Part shown: one piece after another, positions 34,137 through 42,979 of the stretch
Position numbering within the stretch: position 1 is the stretch's first letter
How the letters are laid out: each line of letters starts with the position of its first letter
Origin: an uncultured Bryobacteraceae bacterium
GTDB taxonomy: Bacteria > Acidobacteriota > Terriglobia > Bryobacterales > Bryobacteraceae
Reading direction: 5' to 3'
NCBI GenBank assembly: GCA_937924525.1
Contig: CALDSU010000001.1
Location: forward strand, 186,001-250,000
Length of the DNA stretch: 64,000 nt
Notes under the pieces: model-generated
What the model saw: the letters and a program-made list of their open reading frames with translations, nothing else
Told to the model about the DNA's origin: nothing
The model's database searches: none
Position numbers and translations under genes: made by a program

Positions 34137-34548
34137 ACCGCTTGCGCAGTTTCTCCGCTTGCGCGCAGTCCGGGGCGATGACCAGGACCGTGTCGTCGCC
34201 GGCGATGGTCCCCACCACTTCCGGCCATTCTTCGTTGTCCAGCGCCACCGCCACCGTGCTGGCGTTGCCGGGGTGCGTTTTTAGGACGACAAGATTCTGG
34301 GCGCCGGCGGCGTCCAGCAAAAACTCCGCCGCTAGCGATTCGAAAGACGGTCCTGGTTCTCCCGGGGCCATCTCCTGATACCCTTCCGGCGTCTTGACCA
34401 GGCGCAGTTCGCGAATATCGCGCGACAGCGTAACCTGCGTCGCCGCGATGCCAAGTTTCTTGAGCGCGCGGGCCAGTTCCTCCTGCGTGGAGATCCGCTG
34501 GGAGCGGATCAGCTTGAGAATCTGGCCCTGGCGGTACGACTTGCTCAT
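34114..34548 (-). CDS. argR: arginine repressor ArgR
   Basis: 144 aa, normal length. The N-terminal winged helix has TQEELARALKKLGIAATQVTLSRDIRELRLVK (in parts, 21-53) with the SRDIRELxLVK signature. The C-terminal hexamerisation and arginine-binding domain has TVAVALDNEEWPEVVGTIAGDDTVLVI (in parts, about 98-124), including the GTIAGDDT motif. With arginine bound it represses arginine synthesis genes. Its ATG overlaps the argH stop (ATGA), so it is the last gene of argFGHR, and ARG boxes lie in front of argF. It should therefore repress its own operon. Confidence 0.95.
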   Translation of the reverse strand: MSKSYRQGQILKLIRSQRISTQEELARALKKLGIAATQVTLSRDIRELRLVKTPEGYQEMAPGEPGPSFESLAAEFLLDAAGAQNLVVLKTHPGNASTVAVALDNEEWPEVVGTIAGDDTVLVIAPDCAQAEKLRKRFMELLKV

Positions 34549-35942
34549 GGGCTTGGCGCCGTCATTGTCTGGAGGCGGGCGCGCGCTTCGGCCAGGGCCT
34601 GCCGCACGTGCTCCGGCCCGGTCCCGCCCGGAATTTCGCGCGAGCGCATGCCCTCTTCCGGATTCATGAAGCGCGCATACCCACCGCCGGCGAACTCGGG
34701 CGCGAACTCAGCCAGCGCCGCTTCGGTCCAGTCGGCGGGCCGCCACCCGCGCTTCAGACTTTCCAGCACCAGCGACCCCACCAACTGGTGCGCCCGGTGA
34801 AACGGCGTGCCGGCGCGCGCCAGCGCTTCCGCCAGATCGGTCGCCACCACCCAGCTTGTCTCCGCCGCCGCGCGCGGCGTCTCCGGACGCAGGACCACGC
34901 TCTCGGCGACCACGCGCGCCATCTCCAGCGAGCCGTGCAGCTGATCAGCGGCGTTGAACAGCGCCGGCCACCCTTCTTGCAGATCGCGATTGTAGGTAGT
35001 GGGCAGCCCCTTCAGCATCACCAGCATCGCGGTCAATTCGCCGATGACGCGGCCGGCCTTGCCCCGGATCAGTTCCAGCGAATCCGGGTTCTTCTTCTGC
35101 GGCATGAGGCTCGAGCCGCTGGTGACGCCGTCGCCCAGTTCGAGCCAGCCGAACTCTTCGCTCGAATACAGAATCCAGTCCTCGGCCAGTCGGCTGAGGT
35201 GCAGCATGGTCGTGGAGGCGGCGTAGAGATAGTCGAGGACGAAGTCGCGGTCCGCCGAAACATCCATGCTGTTCGCGCTGACGGCCGCGAACCCGAGGTC
35301 GGCGGCTATGGCTTCCCGGTCGAACGGGAAGCCGCTGCCCGCCAGCGCGCCCGAACCCAGCGGCAGGACGTTCGCGCGCCGCCGGGCTTCAGCAAAGCGC
35401 TCGCCGTCGCGGGCGAGCATTTCGAAATAGGCCAGCAGGTAATGCGGCCACAGCACGGCCTGGGCGCGCCGCAGATGGGTGTAGCCGGGGATCACCGCCG
35501 CCGGATAACGCTCGGCCAGATCCAGCAAGGCGCTCATCAGCGCCGCCAGTCCGGCTCTTGCCTGGTCGCACGCGCCCCGCAGCCAGAGACGCGCATCCAG
35601 CGAGACCTGTTCGTTGCGGCTGCGCCCGGTGTGGATCTTGCCCGCCACCGCGCCCGCCCGCTCGCCGAGCAGGCGGATGACGAACGTGTGGACATCTTCG
35701 TCCTCGGCGCCGGCCAGCAGGTCCGGATCGGCCGCCGCGTCCCGCCGGATCGTCTCGAGCGCCTCCACCACCACGGCCCGCTCTTCCGGGGAAAGGATAC
35801 CGGCGCGCTCCAGCGCCCGCGCGAACGCCTGCGAACCCACGACATCCGCCTCCAGCAGGCGCCGGTCGAAGACGAGCGAGCCGGAGAAGCGCGCAAAAAC
35901 CTCCGACGGCCCGCTCTCGAAGCGTCCGCCCCACAGCTTCAC
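34545..35942 (-). CDS. argH: argininosuccinate lyase
   Basis: 465 aa, normal family length. KLWGGRF starts the protein. The superfamily signature is GSSLMPQKKNPD (about 280-291), HTGRSRNEQV lies near 107-116, and TTYNRDLQEGW near 319-329. It cleaves argininosuccinate to arginine and fumarate, the last step of synthesis. The start is GTG 35942, overlapping the argG stop as GTGA (35939-35942), so argG and argH are coupled. The reading frame stays open upstream through argG by chance. Confidence 0.96.
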   Translation of the reverse strand: MKLWGGRFESGPSEVFARFSGSLVFDRRLLEADVVGSQAFARALERAGILSPEERAVVVEALETIRRDAAADPDLLAGAEDEDVHTFVIRLLGERAGAVAGKIHTGRSRNEQVSLDARLWLRGACDQARAGLAALMSALLDLAERYPAAVIPGYTHLRRAQAVLWPHYLLAYFEMLARDGERFAEARRRANVLPLGSGALAGSGFPFDREAIAADLGFAAVSANSMDVSADRDFVLDYLYAASTTMLHLSRLAEDWILYSSEEFGWLELGDGVTSGSSLMPQKKNPDSLELIRGKAGRVIGELTAMLVMLKGLPTTYNRDLQEGWPALFNAADQLHGSLEMARVVAESVVLRPETPRAAAETSWVVATDLAEALARAGTPFHRAHQLVGSLVLESLKRGWRPADWTEAALAEFAPEFAGGGYARFMNPEEGMRSREIPGGTGPEHVRQALAEARARLQTMTAPSP

Positions 35943-37150
35943 TGGCCTTTGCCCTCGAGCATGGCCTTCACCTTGATCGGCAGGCCGATCAGGTTGATGA
36001 ACCCGAGCGCGTCCTTCTGGTCGTAGCTCGCTCCCATGGTGAAACTGGCGATATCGAGCGAATACAGCGAGTGGGGCGACTTCCGCGACACGGGCGAAAC
36101 GTTGCCCTTGTACAGCCGCAGCGTTACCTCGCCAGTTACGGTTTGGGAAGTGGCGGCGAAGAACGCATCCAGCGCTTCCCGCAACGGGGTGAACCACAGC
36201 CCGGCGTAAACCATTTCGGCGTAGTCGAGCGCCAAACGCTGCTTGTAGTGCAGGGTGCGGCCGTCCAGGGTAAGCGCCTCCAGTTCCCGGTGCGCCAAGT
36301 AGATCAGCGTGCCGCCCGGGGTCTCGTAGCACCCTCGCGACTTCATGCCCACGAACCGGTTCTCGACCAGGTCGATCCGCCCGACGCCGTGCTCGGCGCC
36401 GATGCGGTTCAGCGTCTCGACGATGCCCACGCCGCTCCGCTTCTCGCCGTTCACGGCCACGGGCACCCCCGCGGCAAAGCCGATGGTGACGTCCTCGGGC
36501 TGGTCCGGCGCTTCCGCCGGACTCTTGGTCAGCATCCAGACGGCGTCCGACGGCGCGTGGGCGGGATCTTCGAGTTCGCCGCCCTCGTGGGATATGTGCC
36601 AGATGTTCCGGTCGCGGCTGTAAATCTTCGTGGTGGTCTGCGAGATCGGCACGTGGCGCTGCCGCGCGTACTCGATGGCGTCTTCCCGCGATTGGATCGT
36701 CCACTCGCGCCAGGGCGCGATCACCGCCAGGTGCGGCGCCAGCGCCTTGTAGGTCAGTTCGAAACGGACCTGGTCGTTGCCCTTCCCCGTGCAGCCGTGC
36801 GCGAGACCGTCGCAACCGGTGCGCAGCGCGACCTCCACCTGCTTTTTGGCCAGCAGCGGCCGCGCAATCGAGGTGCCGAGCAGATACTTGTGCTCGTAAA
36901 TGCCGCCCGAGCGCACCAGCCGCCACAGGTATTCGGTGACGAACTCCTCGCGAATGTCCTCGACGTGACATTCGGAAGCGCCCGTCTTCAGGGCTTTCTC
37001 GCGCAGTCCCTCCAGTTCTTCGCCGCCTTGGCCGACATCGCCGCACACGGCGACCACTTCGCAGCCGTAGTTCTCTTTCAGCCAGGGAATAATGACGGAA
37101 GTATCCAGTCCGCCGGAATAAGCCAGCGCGACTTTCTTCGGTTTATGCAT
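35939..37150 (-). CDS. argG: argininosuccinate synthase
   Basis: 403 aa, normal length. ATP-pyrophosphatase P-loop AYSGGLDTS (10-18); GCTGKGNDQVRFE (about 119-131) binds citrulline and ATP; NIWHISHEGGELEDP (in the 180s-190s) is conserved. It joins citrulline and aspartate with ATP. The citrulline comes from the ornithine carbamoyltransferase encoded 36 bp upstream. AGAGATAACCTT precedes the ATG and may serve as a weak ribosome site. Confidence 0.97.
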   Translation of the reverse strand: MHKPKKVALAYSGGLDTSVIIPWLKENYGCEVVAVCGDVGQGGEELEGLREKALKTGASECHVEDIREEFVTEYLWRLVRSGGIYEHKYLLGTSIARPLLAKKQVEVALRTGCDGLAHGCTGKGNDQVRFELTYKALAPHLAVIAPWREWTIQSREDAIEYARQRHVPISQTTTKIYSRDRNIWHISHEGGELEDPAHAPSDAVWMLTKSPAEAPDQPEDVTIGFAAGVPVAVNGEKRSGVGIVETLNRIGAEHGVGRIDLVENRFVGMKSRGCYETPGGTLIYLAHRELEALTLDGRTLHYKQRLALDYAEMVYAGLWFTPLREALDAFFAATSQTVTGEVTLRLYKGNVSPVSRKSPHSLYSLDIASFTMGASYDQKDALGFINLIGLPIKVKAMLEGKGQ

Positions 37151-37186
37151 AAGGTTATCTCTTCGGATCGTAGTTCGCCGAACGCG

Positions 37187-38131
37187 TCAGCCCAGCAACA
37201 TCAGCAGCAGCGCTTTCTGGGTGTGTAGGCGGTTCTCGGCCTGGTCGAACACTCGCGACTGGGTCGATTCGATCACCTCGTCGGTGACTTCCTCGCCACG
37301 GTGCGCGGGCAGACAGTGCAGGAAGATGGCGCCGGGAGCGGCTTGTTTGAGGAGCGCCGCGGTCACCTGATACGGCTGGAAGTGACGCCGGCGGGTCTCG
37401 GCTTCGGCTTCCTGACCCATGCTGGCCCACACGTCGGTGTAGACGACGTCCGCGCCGCGGACCGCCTCTTCCGGACTGGCGGTCAAGAGCAGTTCCGCGC
37501 CGTTGGTGCGGGCGGCCGCCTGGGCGCGTTCCGCGATGTCCGCGCTGGGGGCGTAATCCGGAGGCGTCGCCACGCGCACGTTCATCCCCAGGCGGCACGC
37601 CGTCAGCATGAGCGAATGCGCCACGTTGTTGCCGTCGCCGGTGTACGCCAGCGTGCGGCCACGCTCCGCGCCAAAAGCCTCCCGGATGGTCAGCAGGTCG
37701 GCCAGCGCCTGGCAGGGATGATAACGGTCGCTCAGCGCATTGATGACCGGCACGGCGGACCAGCGCGCCAGGTCCTCCACCGTGGTCTGTGAGAACGTGC
37801 GCGCGACAATGCCGTTCACCCAGCGGTCCAGGTTGCGCGCGACGTCCTTCAGCGGTTCTCTCCCGCCGATCGGTCCGTCCACGGCCACCGCCTCCCCGCC
37901 CAGTTGCTTAATCGCCAGCTCGAACGTCAGGCGCGTGCGCAGCGAGGGTTTCTCGAACAGCAGGGCGATGGACTTGCCCGGCAACGCCTGGGCATAGCGC
38001 GTGGGCGTTTGCTTCATCTCCGCGGCGAGGTCGAGCAATTTCTCGACTTCGTCGTCGAGCAGGTCGAGGTCACTCGTAAAGTCGGGAGCGTGCATTCGGA
38101 GGATCTGGTCGGGATGAAGAGCAGCGGACAC
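37187..38131 (-). CDS. argF: ornithine carbamoyltransferase
   Basis: 314 aa from GTG 38131, or 302 aa from ATG 38095 (MHAPDF), which matches the usual family start; the true start is open. Carbamoyl-phosphate site SLRTR (63-67), HPCQ (138-141), and ornithine-side motifs DVWASMG (about 232-238) and HCLP (271-274). The SMG motif favours ornithine over acetylornithine as substrate. First gene of argFGHR; the promoter overlaps tandem ARG boxes. Other arginine genes (argA-argE) are not in this window. Confidence 0.94.
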   Translation of the reverse strand: MSAALHPDQILRMHAPDFTSDLDLLDDEVEKLLDLAAEMKQTPTRYAQALPGKSIALLFEKPSLRTRLTFELAIKQLGGEAVAVDGPIGGREPLKDVARNLDRWVNGIVARTFSQTTVEDLARWSAVPVINALSDRYHPCQALADLLTIREAFGAERGRTLAYTGDGNNVAHSLMLTACRLGMNVRVATPPDYAPSADIAERAQAAARTNGAELLLTASPEEAVRGADVVYTDVWASMGQEAEAETRRRHFQPYQVTAALLKQAAPGAIFLHCLPAHRGEEVTDEVIESTQSRVFDQAENRLHTQKALLLMLLG

Positions 38132-38144
38132 GGCAGGCGCCTTC

Positions 38145-38178
38145 TGAATGTTTATTCAATACGATGAATAATTACACA
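38145..38178 (-). promoter_or_regulatory. tandem ARG boxes (ArgR operator)
   Basis: Box 1, TGAATGTTTATTCA (38145-38158), is a perfect 5-4-5 palindrome and matches the ARG-box core TGAATwwwwATTCA. Box 2, TGAATAATTACACA (38165-38178), matches the left half fully and the right half partly. Box centres are 20 bp apart, close to the 20-21 bp used by hexameric ArgR. Box 2 covers the -10 element of the argF promoter and box 1 the start region. Confidence 0.85.
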
Positions 38179-38197
38179 GTACGAGGCGCCGCGTCAA
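38168..38197 (-). promoter_or_regulatory. argF operon promoter
   Basis: Minus-strand TTGACG (38192-38197), an 18-bp spacer and AATTAT (38168-38173). The -10 lies inside ARG box 2, the arrangement expected for repression by occlusion. Confidence 0.6.
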
Positions 38198-38213
38198 TCG
38201 CCCGGGGCTGCCG

Positions 38214-38219
38214 TACAAT
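38214..38219 (+). promoter_or_regulatory. -10-like hexamer, possible leaderless start of cyclase gene
   Basis: TACAAT ends 7 nt before the ATG at 38227, which lacks a Shine-Dalgarno sequence. The -35 region (38191-38196) is poor and overlaps the -35 of the divergent argF promoter. Confidence 0.4.
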
Positions 38220-38226
38220 ACGCGAC

Positions 38227-39234
38227 ATGATGCGCTCTGCGGTTTGGACGGGTTTGCTCGCGGCGGCGGCTTCGGCGTCCGCGCAGGAATTGAAAGGGTG
38301 GACCCCAGGCAAGGGCTTCGGCTGGGTCTACGGGCCCCAGGACGAAGTTGGCGCGCTCAACGCCATCACCACGCCTGAACGCGTGCTGCGCGCCCTGCGC
38401 GAGGTAAAGAAAGGCAAAGTTTATGATCTGGGCGTCCGCGTGGACCGCACTTCGTTCAAGTGGCCCGGCCATTCGCCGACCGAGATCATTTCGTTTCGTT
38501 CCCCCGAGGGCGTCAAGCGCGGCAAGGACGCGCCGCAGTTCACCGCCAGCTCGAGCAAGCTGGGCTGGCACAGTTGCGCACTGTTCATCTCGGACAATCT
38601 GGGCACTCAGATTGACGGCTTGGGCCACATCACCAAGGGCGACGACCACCACTGGTATAACGGGTTCCGCGCCGCCGAACACGACACCGACTTCGGCATT
38701 CTGAAGGCCGACGCGGACAAGATTCCCCCGATTGTCGCGCGGGCCGTGCTGATCGACGTGGCAGGCTGGAAAGGCGTGGACGCCCTGCCGTCCAACTTTC
38801 CCATCGGGCCGAAGGAACTCCAGGCGGCGCTGGCGCGGCAGCAGGTCGATGTCGAACCCGGCGATATCGTCCTTATCCGCACCGGCGCCGCGCGCCACTG
38901 GGGAGAAACCGGCGCCGATCACCAGAAACTGGCGGAACACGATTCGGCGGGTCTCACGTTGGCGGGCGCGAAGTGGCTGGTCGAGCAGAAAGGCGCCGTG
39001 ATGATCGGCGCGGACACCAGCGGCATGGAAGTCGGCCAGGATCCCGCGCTGCCCGGGGCGGTGATTCCCGTGCACGAGTACCTGCTGGTGGAGCAGGGCG
39101 TCCACATCGGAGAACTGCACTTTCTCGAAGAACTGGCGCGCAACCGGGCATACCGGTTTACCTACGTGGCGATGACCAATCGTCTGAAGGGCACGGTGGC
39201 CGGGACGGCCATGCGCCCCATCGCCATCGAATAA
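38227..39234 (+). CDS. secreted cyclase-family (kynurenine formamidase-like) hydrolase
   Basis: 335 aa. A signal peptide (1-20, MMRSAVWTGLLAAAASASAQ) precedes a PF04199-type fold. The metal-site strand reads NLGTQIDGLGHI (about 121-132) where the family pattern is HxGTHxDxxxH, so two of the usual histidines are Asn and Gln while Asp and the last His remain; this variant also occurs in other bacterial cyclases. Further marks are GDIVLIRTGAARHWGE (about 218-233) and IGADTSGMEV (about 260-269). Substrate unknown. The gene diverges from argF across about 95 bp. Confidence 0.85.
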   Translation: MMRSAVWTGLLAAAASASAQELKGWTPGKGFGWVYGPQDEVGALNAITTPERVLRALREVKKGKVYDLGVRVDRTSFKWPGHSPTEIISFRSPEGVKRGKDAPQFTASSSKLGWHSCALFISDNLGTQIDGLGHITKGDDHHWYNGFRAAEHDTDFGILKADADKIPPIVARAVLIDVAGWKGVDALPSNFPIGPKELQAALARQQVDVEPGDIVLIRTGAARHWGETGADHQKLAEHDSAGLTLAGAKWLVEQKGAVMIGADTSGMEVGQDPALPGAVIPVHEYLLVEQGVHIGELHFLEELARNRAYRFTYVAMTNRLKGTVAGTAMRPIAIE

Positions 39235-39271
39235 AATACGCCCCAGCGCCGGACGGAATCCGGCGCCGGGG
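39231..39271 (-). terminator. Rho-independent terminator of the TonB-dependent receptor gene
   Basis: A 13-bp stem with one mismatch (CCCCAGCGCCGGA at 39241-39253, TCCGGCGCCGGGG at 39259-39271) with a 5-nt loop. On the minus strand it is followed by TATTTTATT. It lies 22 bp after the receptor stop and may also help stop the convergent cyclase transcript. Confidence 0.75.
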
Positions 39272-39293
39272 TCAACCTCGCGGGCTTCGCGAA

Positions 39294-42200
39294 TCAGAAC
39301 TTGAAATTCAGCGAAAACTGGAGTTGGCGGGGCGGCCGCGTCGACGTGATCCGCCCGGAGTTGATGTTTCCGGACTGAATCGTGGAGTTGGATGCCGCGC
39401 CCCATTGGGTGTGATTGAAAGCGTTGAACATCTCCAGGCGGAACTGAATCCGCGCCATCTCCCCGATGGGCGTCATCTTGCTGAAGGCGAGGTTCCAGGT
39501 GTTGATGCCGGGATCCTCGAAGACGCCCATGTGGGAATTGCCCCAGGTGCCGAACGCCGGATTGACGAAGCAATTGGCGTTGAACCAGCCAAGCCGGCCG
39601 CGGCCGCCCGGCACGTCGCGGGCGTCGCAGATGCGGTCTGGCATGATCCCGTAGCCGGTGCCCGAGACGTCATTGGTCGTGACGCGCCGCCAGGCGCCGG
39701 TGGTCATGTCGACAATGCCCGACACCGTCCAGCCGCGAATCACGCCGGCGCCGATGCCAGTGGTTCCGCTGCCGAACTGTTTGCCGGGCCCAAAAGGCAT
39801 TTCGTAAGAAAAGCTGTTGATATAACGGAGGCGGGGCGTTAGCTCCGCCGGCCCCTTCCAGATGTACGCGTAGTCGTTGTGCTGGTTGCCAACGTCGCTC
39901 GCTCCAAGCACGGAGCTGGCGATGTTCTTGGCGAACGTGAAACTGGACAGGTACGTCAACCCCTTCCAGTTGTTGTTCCGGATGTTGCCGGCGACGCCGT
40001 GGTAATTGGAGAAGCCGATGGGCACCCAACTGCCGATGACGCCCCACTTGTTGGCGAACTTGCGCCTCGCGTCGATGGGCACGGTGGCCAAATTACCTTG
40101 AGGAAGCGCGGGGGGATTGACATCCACGAATTGCGGCAAGCGGATCGCCTTTACCCCCTGGTAACTGATTTCCGCCGCCCAGTCGGTGGTGAGGCGCTGT
40201 TGGATGCTCGCCGACCATTCACCCACGCGGGATACCGGGTAGTCCTGGCGGATGAACCGGAAGGTGTTGATCGGCCGGGCGAACGGCTGCGGAATCGCCG
40301 TGGGCCCGGCGAAGGGGTAATTGCCGTTTACACGGAGGCTGGGCACCTGCTCTCCGGAAGACGCCTGGGTCTCATAACGCAGGCGGAACGGACCGACCGC
40401 GGAACTGATATCCGACAACTGGTTGGTGTTGGAGTTGCCGTCATAGTAGAAGCCCGCACCCATGCGCAACACCGTGCGCGACGTCACGCTGTAAGCAAGA
40501 CCCAGCCGCGGCGCAAAGTCCAGGTTCGAAGTGCGATGGCCTTCCCGGGGCAGGTTCGGGTTTAGCGGGGCACTCTTCCCGAAGCCCTTCGCCGGATCCA
40601 GATAGTCGAGCGGGTTCTGCAGCACATACAAAATGTCGCCATTGATTTCGTCGAACGTCGCCACGGTGTGCCGCGGCACCAGCCAGGGCGTCCAGTGTTC
40701 GTAGCGCAATCCGTAGTTGAGCGTGAGGCGCTGCGTGACGCGCCAGGAGTCCTGGAGGTAGACGCCATAGTAGCGCTTATGCCCGCGATAAGGAGCGTTG
40801 TTGAGTTGGAACAGCCCGCTCAGGGGCGTGCCAAGCAGATAACTGGCGAACGCGTTGCCGCCCGGCGCGGTGATGCCCGCGGCGGCACGCGCCTGATTGC
40901 ATGCGGAAGTCGCGGGTCCGTCCGGACACGCTTGCGTATACACCGGCGTGAAGGTGAACGAACCCTTGTCGTTCGACTGGGTCGGGTAGTAGAAGCGCCG
41001 CTCAATGGTCTGGAAGCCGAACTTGAAATTGTGGCGGCCGCGAATGTAAGTCAGGTCGTCGCCGAGCTGATACAGATTGTCCGTGCCGTCCAGCAGGAAG
41101 CTCAGCGTCGCATTCATGTTGAAGCCCGTCCCGCCGAAGCTGGGGCCTCCTGGGAGGTTGGAGGTGTTCCGCAGGCCGATGGCGGCGGAAGCGTCGGGTA
41201 CGTTAAGATCCTTGCCGTACAGCCATTTGGGCCGGGCGTAGCCGACCGTGACGTCGTTCACCAGCGCGGGCGAGATCACCCGCGTCCAGTGCACGGCCAC
41301 GTTCATGTCGCTCGAGTTCTGGGACAGACCCGCCAGCGATTCAATAGACTGATTCGCCGTCGGGGTCAAGGTCTTGCCCCAACGGCCGTAGATCCGGTCC
41401 TTTTCGCTCTTGGCCCAGTCGACGCGGAACAGGCCCTGATCGCTGTCGACGCGCTGGCTGGAAAACGCCGCGTAACGCGGGATGCCGTCAATCACGGTGT
41501 TGGGCCGCTGCACGTAGTTCTGGAGAAACTTCAGCGTCACCGGGTCGGTGCAGGGCGCGGTCGGTCCGCAGAGCGGCGACTGCGCCTGCGGGATGCGGTT
41601 GCCGGGGAACGGACGCCGCAATCCGGTCTGCGGGTCAAAGTCGAACGGGTTGTAAATCACCGGCGTGGGCAGGAAAGTGCCTCCCGGCCCCGGCGGACGG
41701 TAGTTGGAAAAGTCTCCGGCGCGCAGTTCGTCCGTGGGCACCGTCACAAAACTGAACGTCGACTGGCGGACGCGCAAGCCTTCATACGCCGCGAAGAAAA
41801 ACACCCTGTTACGGATCACCGGCCCGCCCAGCGCCCCCCCGAACTGGTTCTGGCGGAACGGATTCTTGGCGCGCGCGTTCAGGTTGTTGAAAAACGTGTT
41901 GGCGTCGGTCTTCTCATTCCGGAGAAACTCGTACGCTTCGCCGTGAAACGCGTTGGAGCCGCTCTTGGTGATCACGTTGACAAACGCCACGCCGTTGCCG
42001 AACTCCGCGCTCAAGCTGGAAACGTGAATCTTGACCTCCTCGATCGCCGAAGGTGGATGCTGCGGCGTCGCCTGGCGGTATACCGAGCTCTGCACGTTCA
42101 CGCCGTCAATCGACACATTGGTGGCCGAGTCTCGATTGCCAGCAGCGAAGATGCCCGACTGGCGGAAGATCGGGTTGGTCTGGTTGGCGCCCAGCACCGC

Positions 42201-42737
42201 GTTGTTCGAAAAAGCCGCGAACGACGCCTGCGGGGAGAGGCTTTGCAGGGAGACGTGCGGGAGGGTGACCGCGAGATCGAAGAAGTTGCGCCCGTTCAGC
42301 GGCAGGTTCTCCACCAGCGTATTGACGATCGTGCCGGAGATCTCCGCCGAAGCGGTGTTGATCAGTTCGGCGCCCTCGGCCGAGACGGTGACCGACTCGG
42401 CGGCGTCGCCGACTTGCAGGCTGAAGTCGACCTGCGCCGGCTGCGTCACCTGCGCGACGCGGTTCTTGACCTCCGAGCGCTTGAAGCCTGCGGCTTGCAC
42501 GGAGATGTCATAGGTGCCGGGCACCACCGACGGAAACGAGTAGGCGCCGCTCGTATCGCTGGTGACCGAGCGCTCTTCCCCCGTGCCGGTATTGCGAATC
42601 GTGACCTTGGCGCCGGGAACCGCGGCGCCGGTGGGGTCGGCGATCAATCCTCGAATGCTGGACGATGTTTCCACTTGAGCCCACATCACCGTCGCCAGCA
42701 GCGCAAAGCAGACGATGAGCCCTCGGCGAGTACTCAT
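39294..42737 (-). CDS. Oar-like TonB-dependent outer-membrane receptor
   Basis: 1147 aa. A signal peptide (1-20, GLIVCFALLATVMWAQ) is followed by a carboxypeptidase-regulatory-like domain (about 22-105, SSSIRGLIADPTGAAVPGAKVTI), a plug-like domain (about 120-260, ENLPLNGRNFFDLAV), and a large beta-barrel ending in Phe (FSLNFKF). This layout is the Oar/TonB receptor family greatly expanded in Acidobacteria. The ligand is unknown; no SusD partner lies nearby. AAGGAGGT 7 nt upstream fixes ATG 42737. A good promoter lies about 130 bp upstream and a terminator just after the gene, so it is probably monocistronic. Confidence 0.93.
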   Translation of the reverse strand: MSTRRGLIVCFALLATVMWAQVETSSSIRGLIADPTGAAVPGAKVTIRNTGTGEERSVTSDTSGAYSFPSVVPGTYDISVQAAGFKRSEVKNRVAQVTQPAQVDFSLQVGDAAESVTVSAEGAELINTASAEISGTIVNTLVENLPLNGRNFFDLAVTLPHVSLQSLSPQASFAAFSNNAVLGANQTNPIFRQSGIFAAGNRDSATNVSIDGVNVQSSVYRQATPQHPPSAIEEVKIHVSSLSAEFGNGVAFVNVITKSGSNAFHGEAYEFLRNEKTDANTFFNNLNARAKNPFRQNQFGGALGGPVIRNRVFFFAAYEGLRVRQSTFSFVTVPTDELRAGDFSNYRPPGPGGTFLPTPVIYNPFDFDPQTGLRRPFPGNRIPQAQSPLCGPTAPCTDPVTLKFLQNYVQRPNTVIDGIPRYAAFSSQRVDSDQGLFRVDWAKSEKDRIYGRWGKTLTPTANQSIESLAGLSQNSSDMNVAVHWTRVISPALVNDVTVGYARPKWLYGKDLNVPDASAAIGLRNTSNLPGGPSFGGTGFNMNATLSFLLDGTDNLYQLGDDLTYIRGRHNFKFGFQTIERRFYYPTQSNDKGSFTFTPVYTQACPDGPATSACNQARAAAGITAPGGNAFASYLLGTPLSGLFQLNNAPYRGHKRYYGVYLQDSWRVTQRLTLNYGLRYEHWTPWLVPRHTVATFDEINGDILYVLQNPLDYLDPAKGFGKSAPLNPNLPREGHRTSNLDFAPRLGLAYSVTSRTVLRMGAGFYYDGNSNTNQLSDISSAVGPFRLRYETQASSGEQVPSLRVNGNYPFAGPTAIPQPFARPINTFRFIRQDYPVSRVGEWSASIQQRLTTDWAAEISYQGVKAIRLPQFVDVNPPALPQGNLATVPIDARRKFANKWGVIGSWVPIGFSNYHGVAGNIRNNNWKGLTYLSSFTFAKNIASSVLGASDVGNQHNDYAYIWKGPAELTPRLRYINSFSYEMPFGPGKQFGSGTTGIGAGVIRGWTVSGIVDMTTGAWRRVTTNDVSGTGYGIMPDRICDARDVPGGRGRLGWFNANCFVNPAFGTWGNSHMGVFEDPGINTWNLAFSKMTPIGEMARIQFRLEMFNAFNHTQWGAASNSTIQSGNINSGRITSTRPPRQLQFSLNFKF

Positions 42738-42866
42738 TGAGACAACCTCCTTCGAAATTGGATAACCATGGAAATCCTCACTCCCATAACCACGCCTCGC
42801 GGCGGACGCGGCCGGCCAGAGCGGCGATGGAGAACAAAAACCTGATTGACACAAAACTTAGGCCCA

Positions 42867-42895
42867 ACGCTAACGAAGTCAACAGGAGATGTCAA
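42867..42895 (-). promoter_or_regulatory. promoter of the TonB-dependent receptor gene
   Basis: Minus-strand TTGACA (42890-42895, 6/6), a 17-bp spacer and TAGCGT (42867-42872). A second -35-like TTGACT overlaps the spacer and pairs with a weaker -10. The leader would be about 120 nt. Confidence 0.55.
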
Positions 42896-42979
42896 ATACC
42901 GAAATCGATGGGGCACAAATCTAATGTCGAGATGGAAAGCTCGTGAATCTGACTGGGGAACGGATGGGCGGCGGCGCCG

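Noticed and set aside
35943-37046. argH frame continuing upstream through argG (833-codon reading)
   Set aside because: The GTG at 35942 begins the conserved KLWGGRF start; upstream residues are the argG gene in another frame.
40668-42740. Plus-strand open frame of about 690 codons opposite the TonB-dependent receptor
   Set aside because: No recognisable domain, and the receptor on the other strand has a signal peptide, plug and barrel with a perfect ribosome site.
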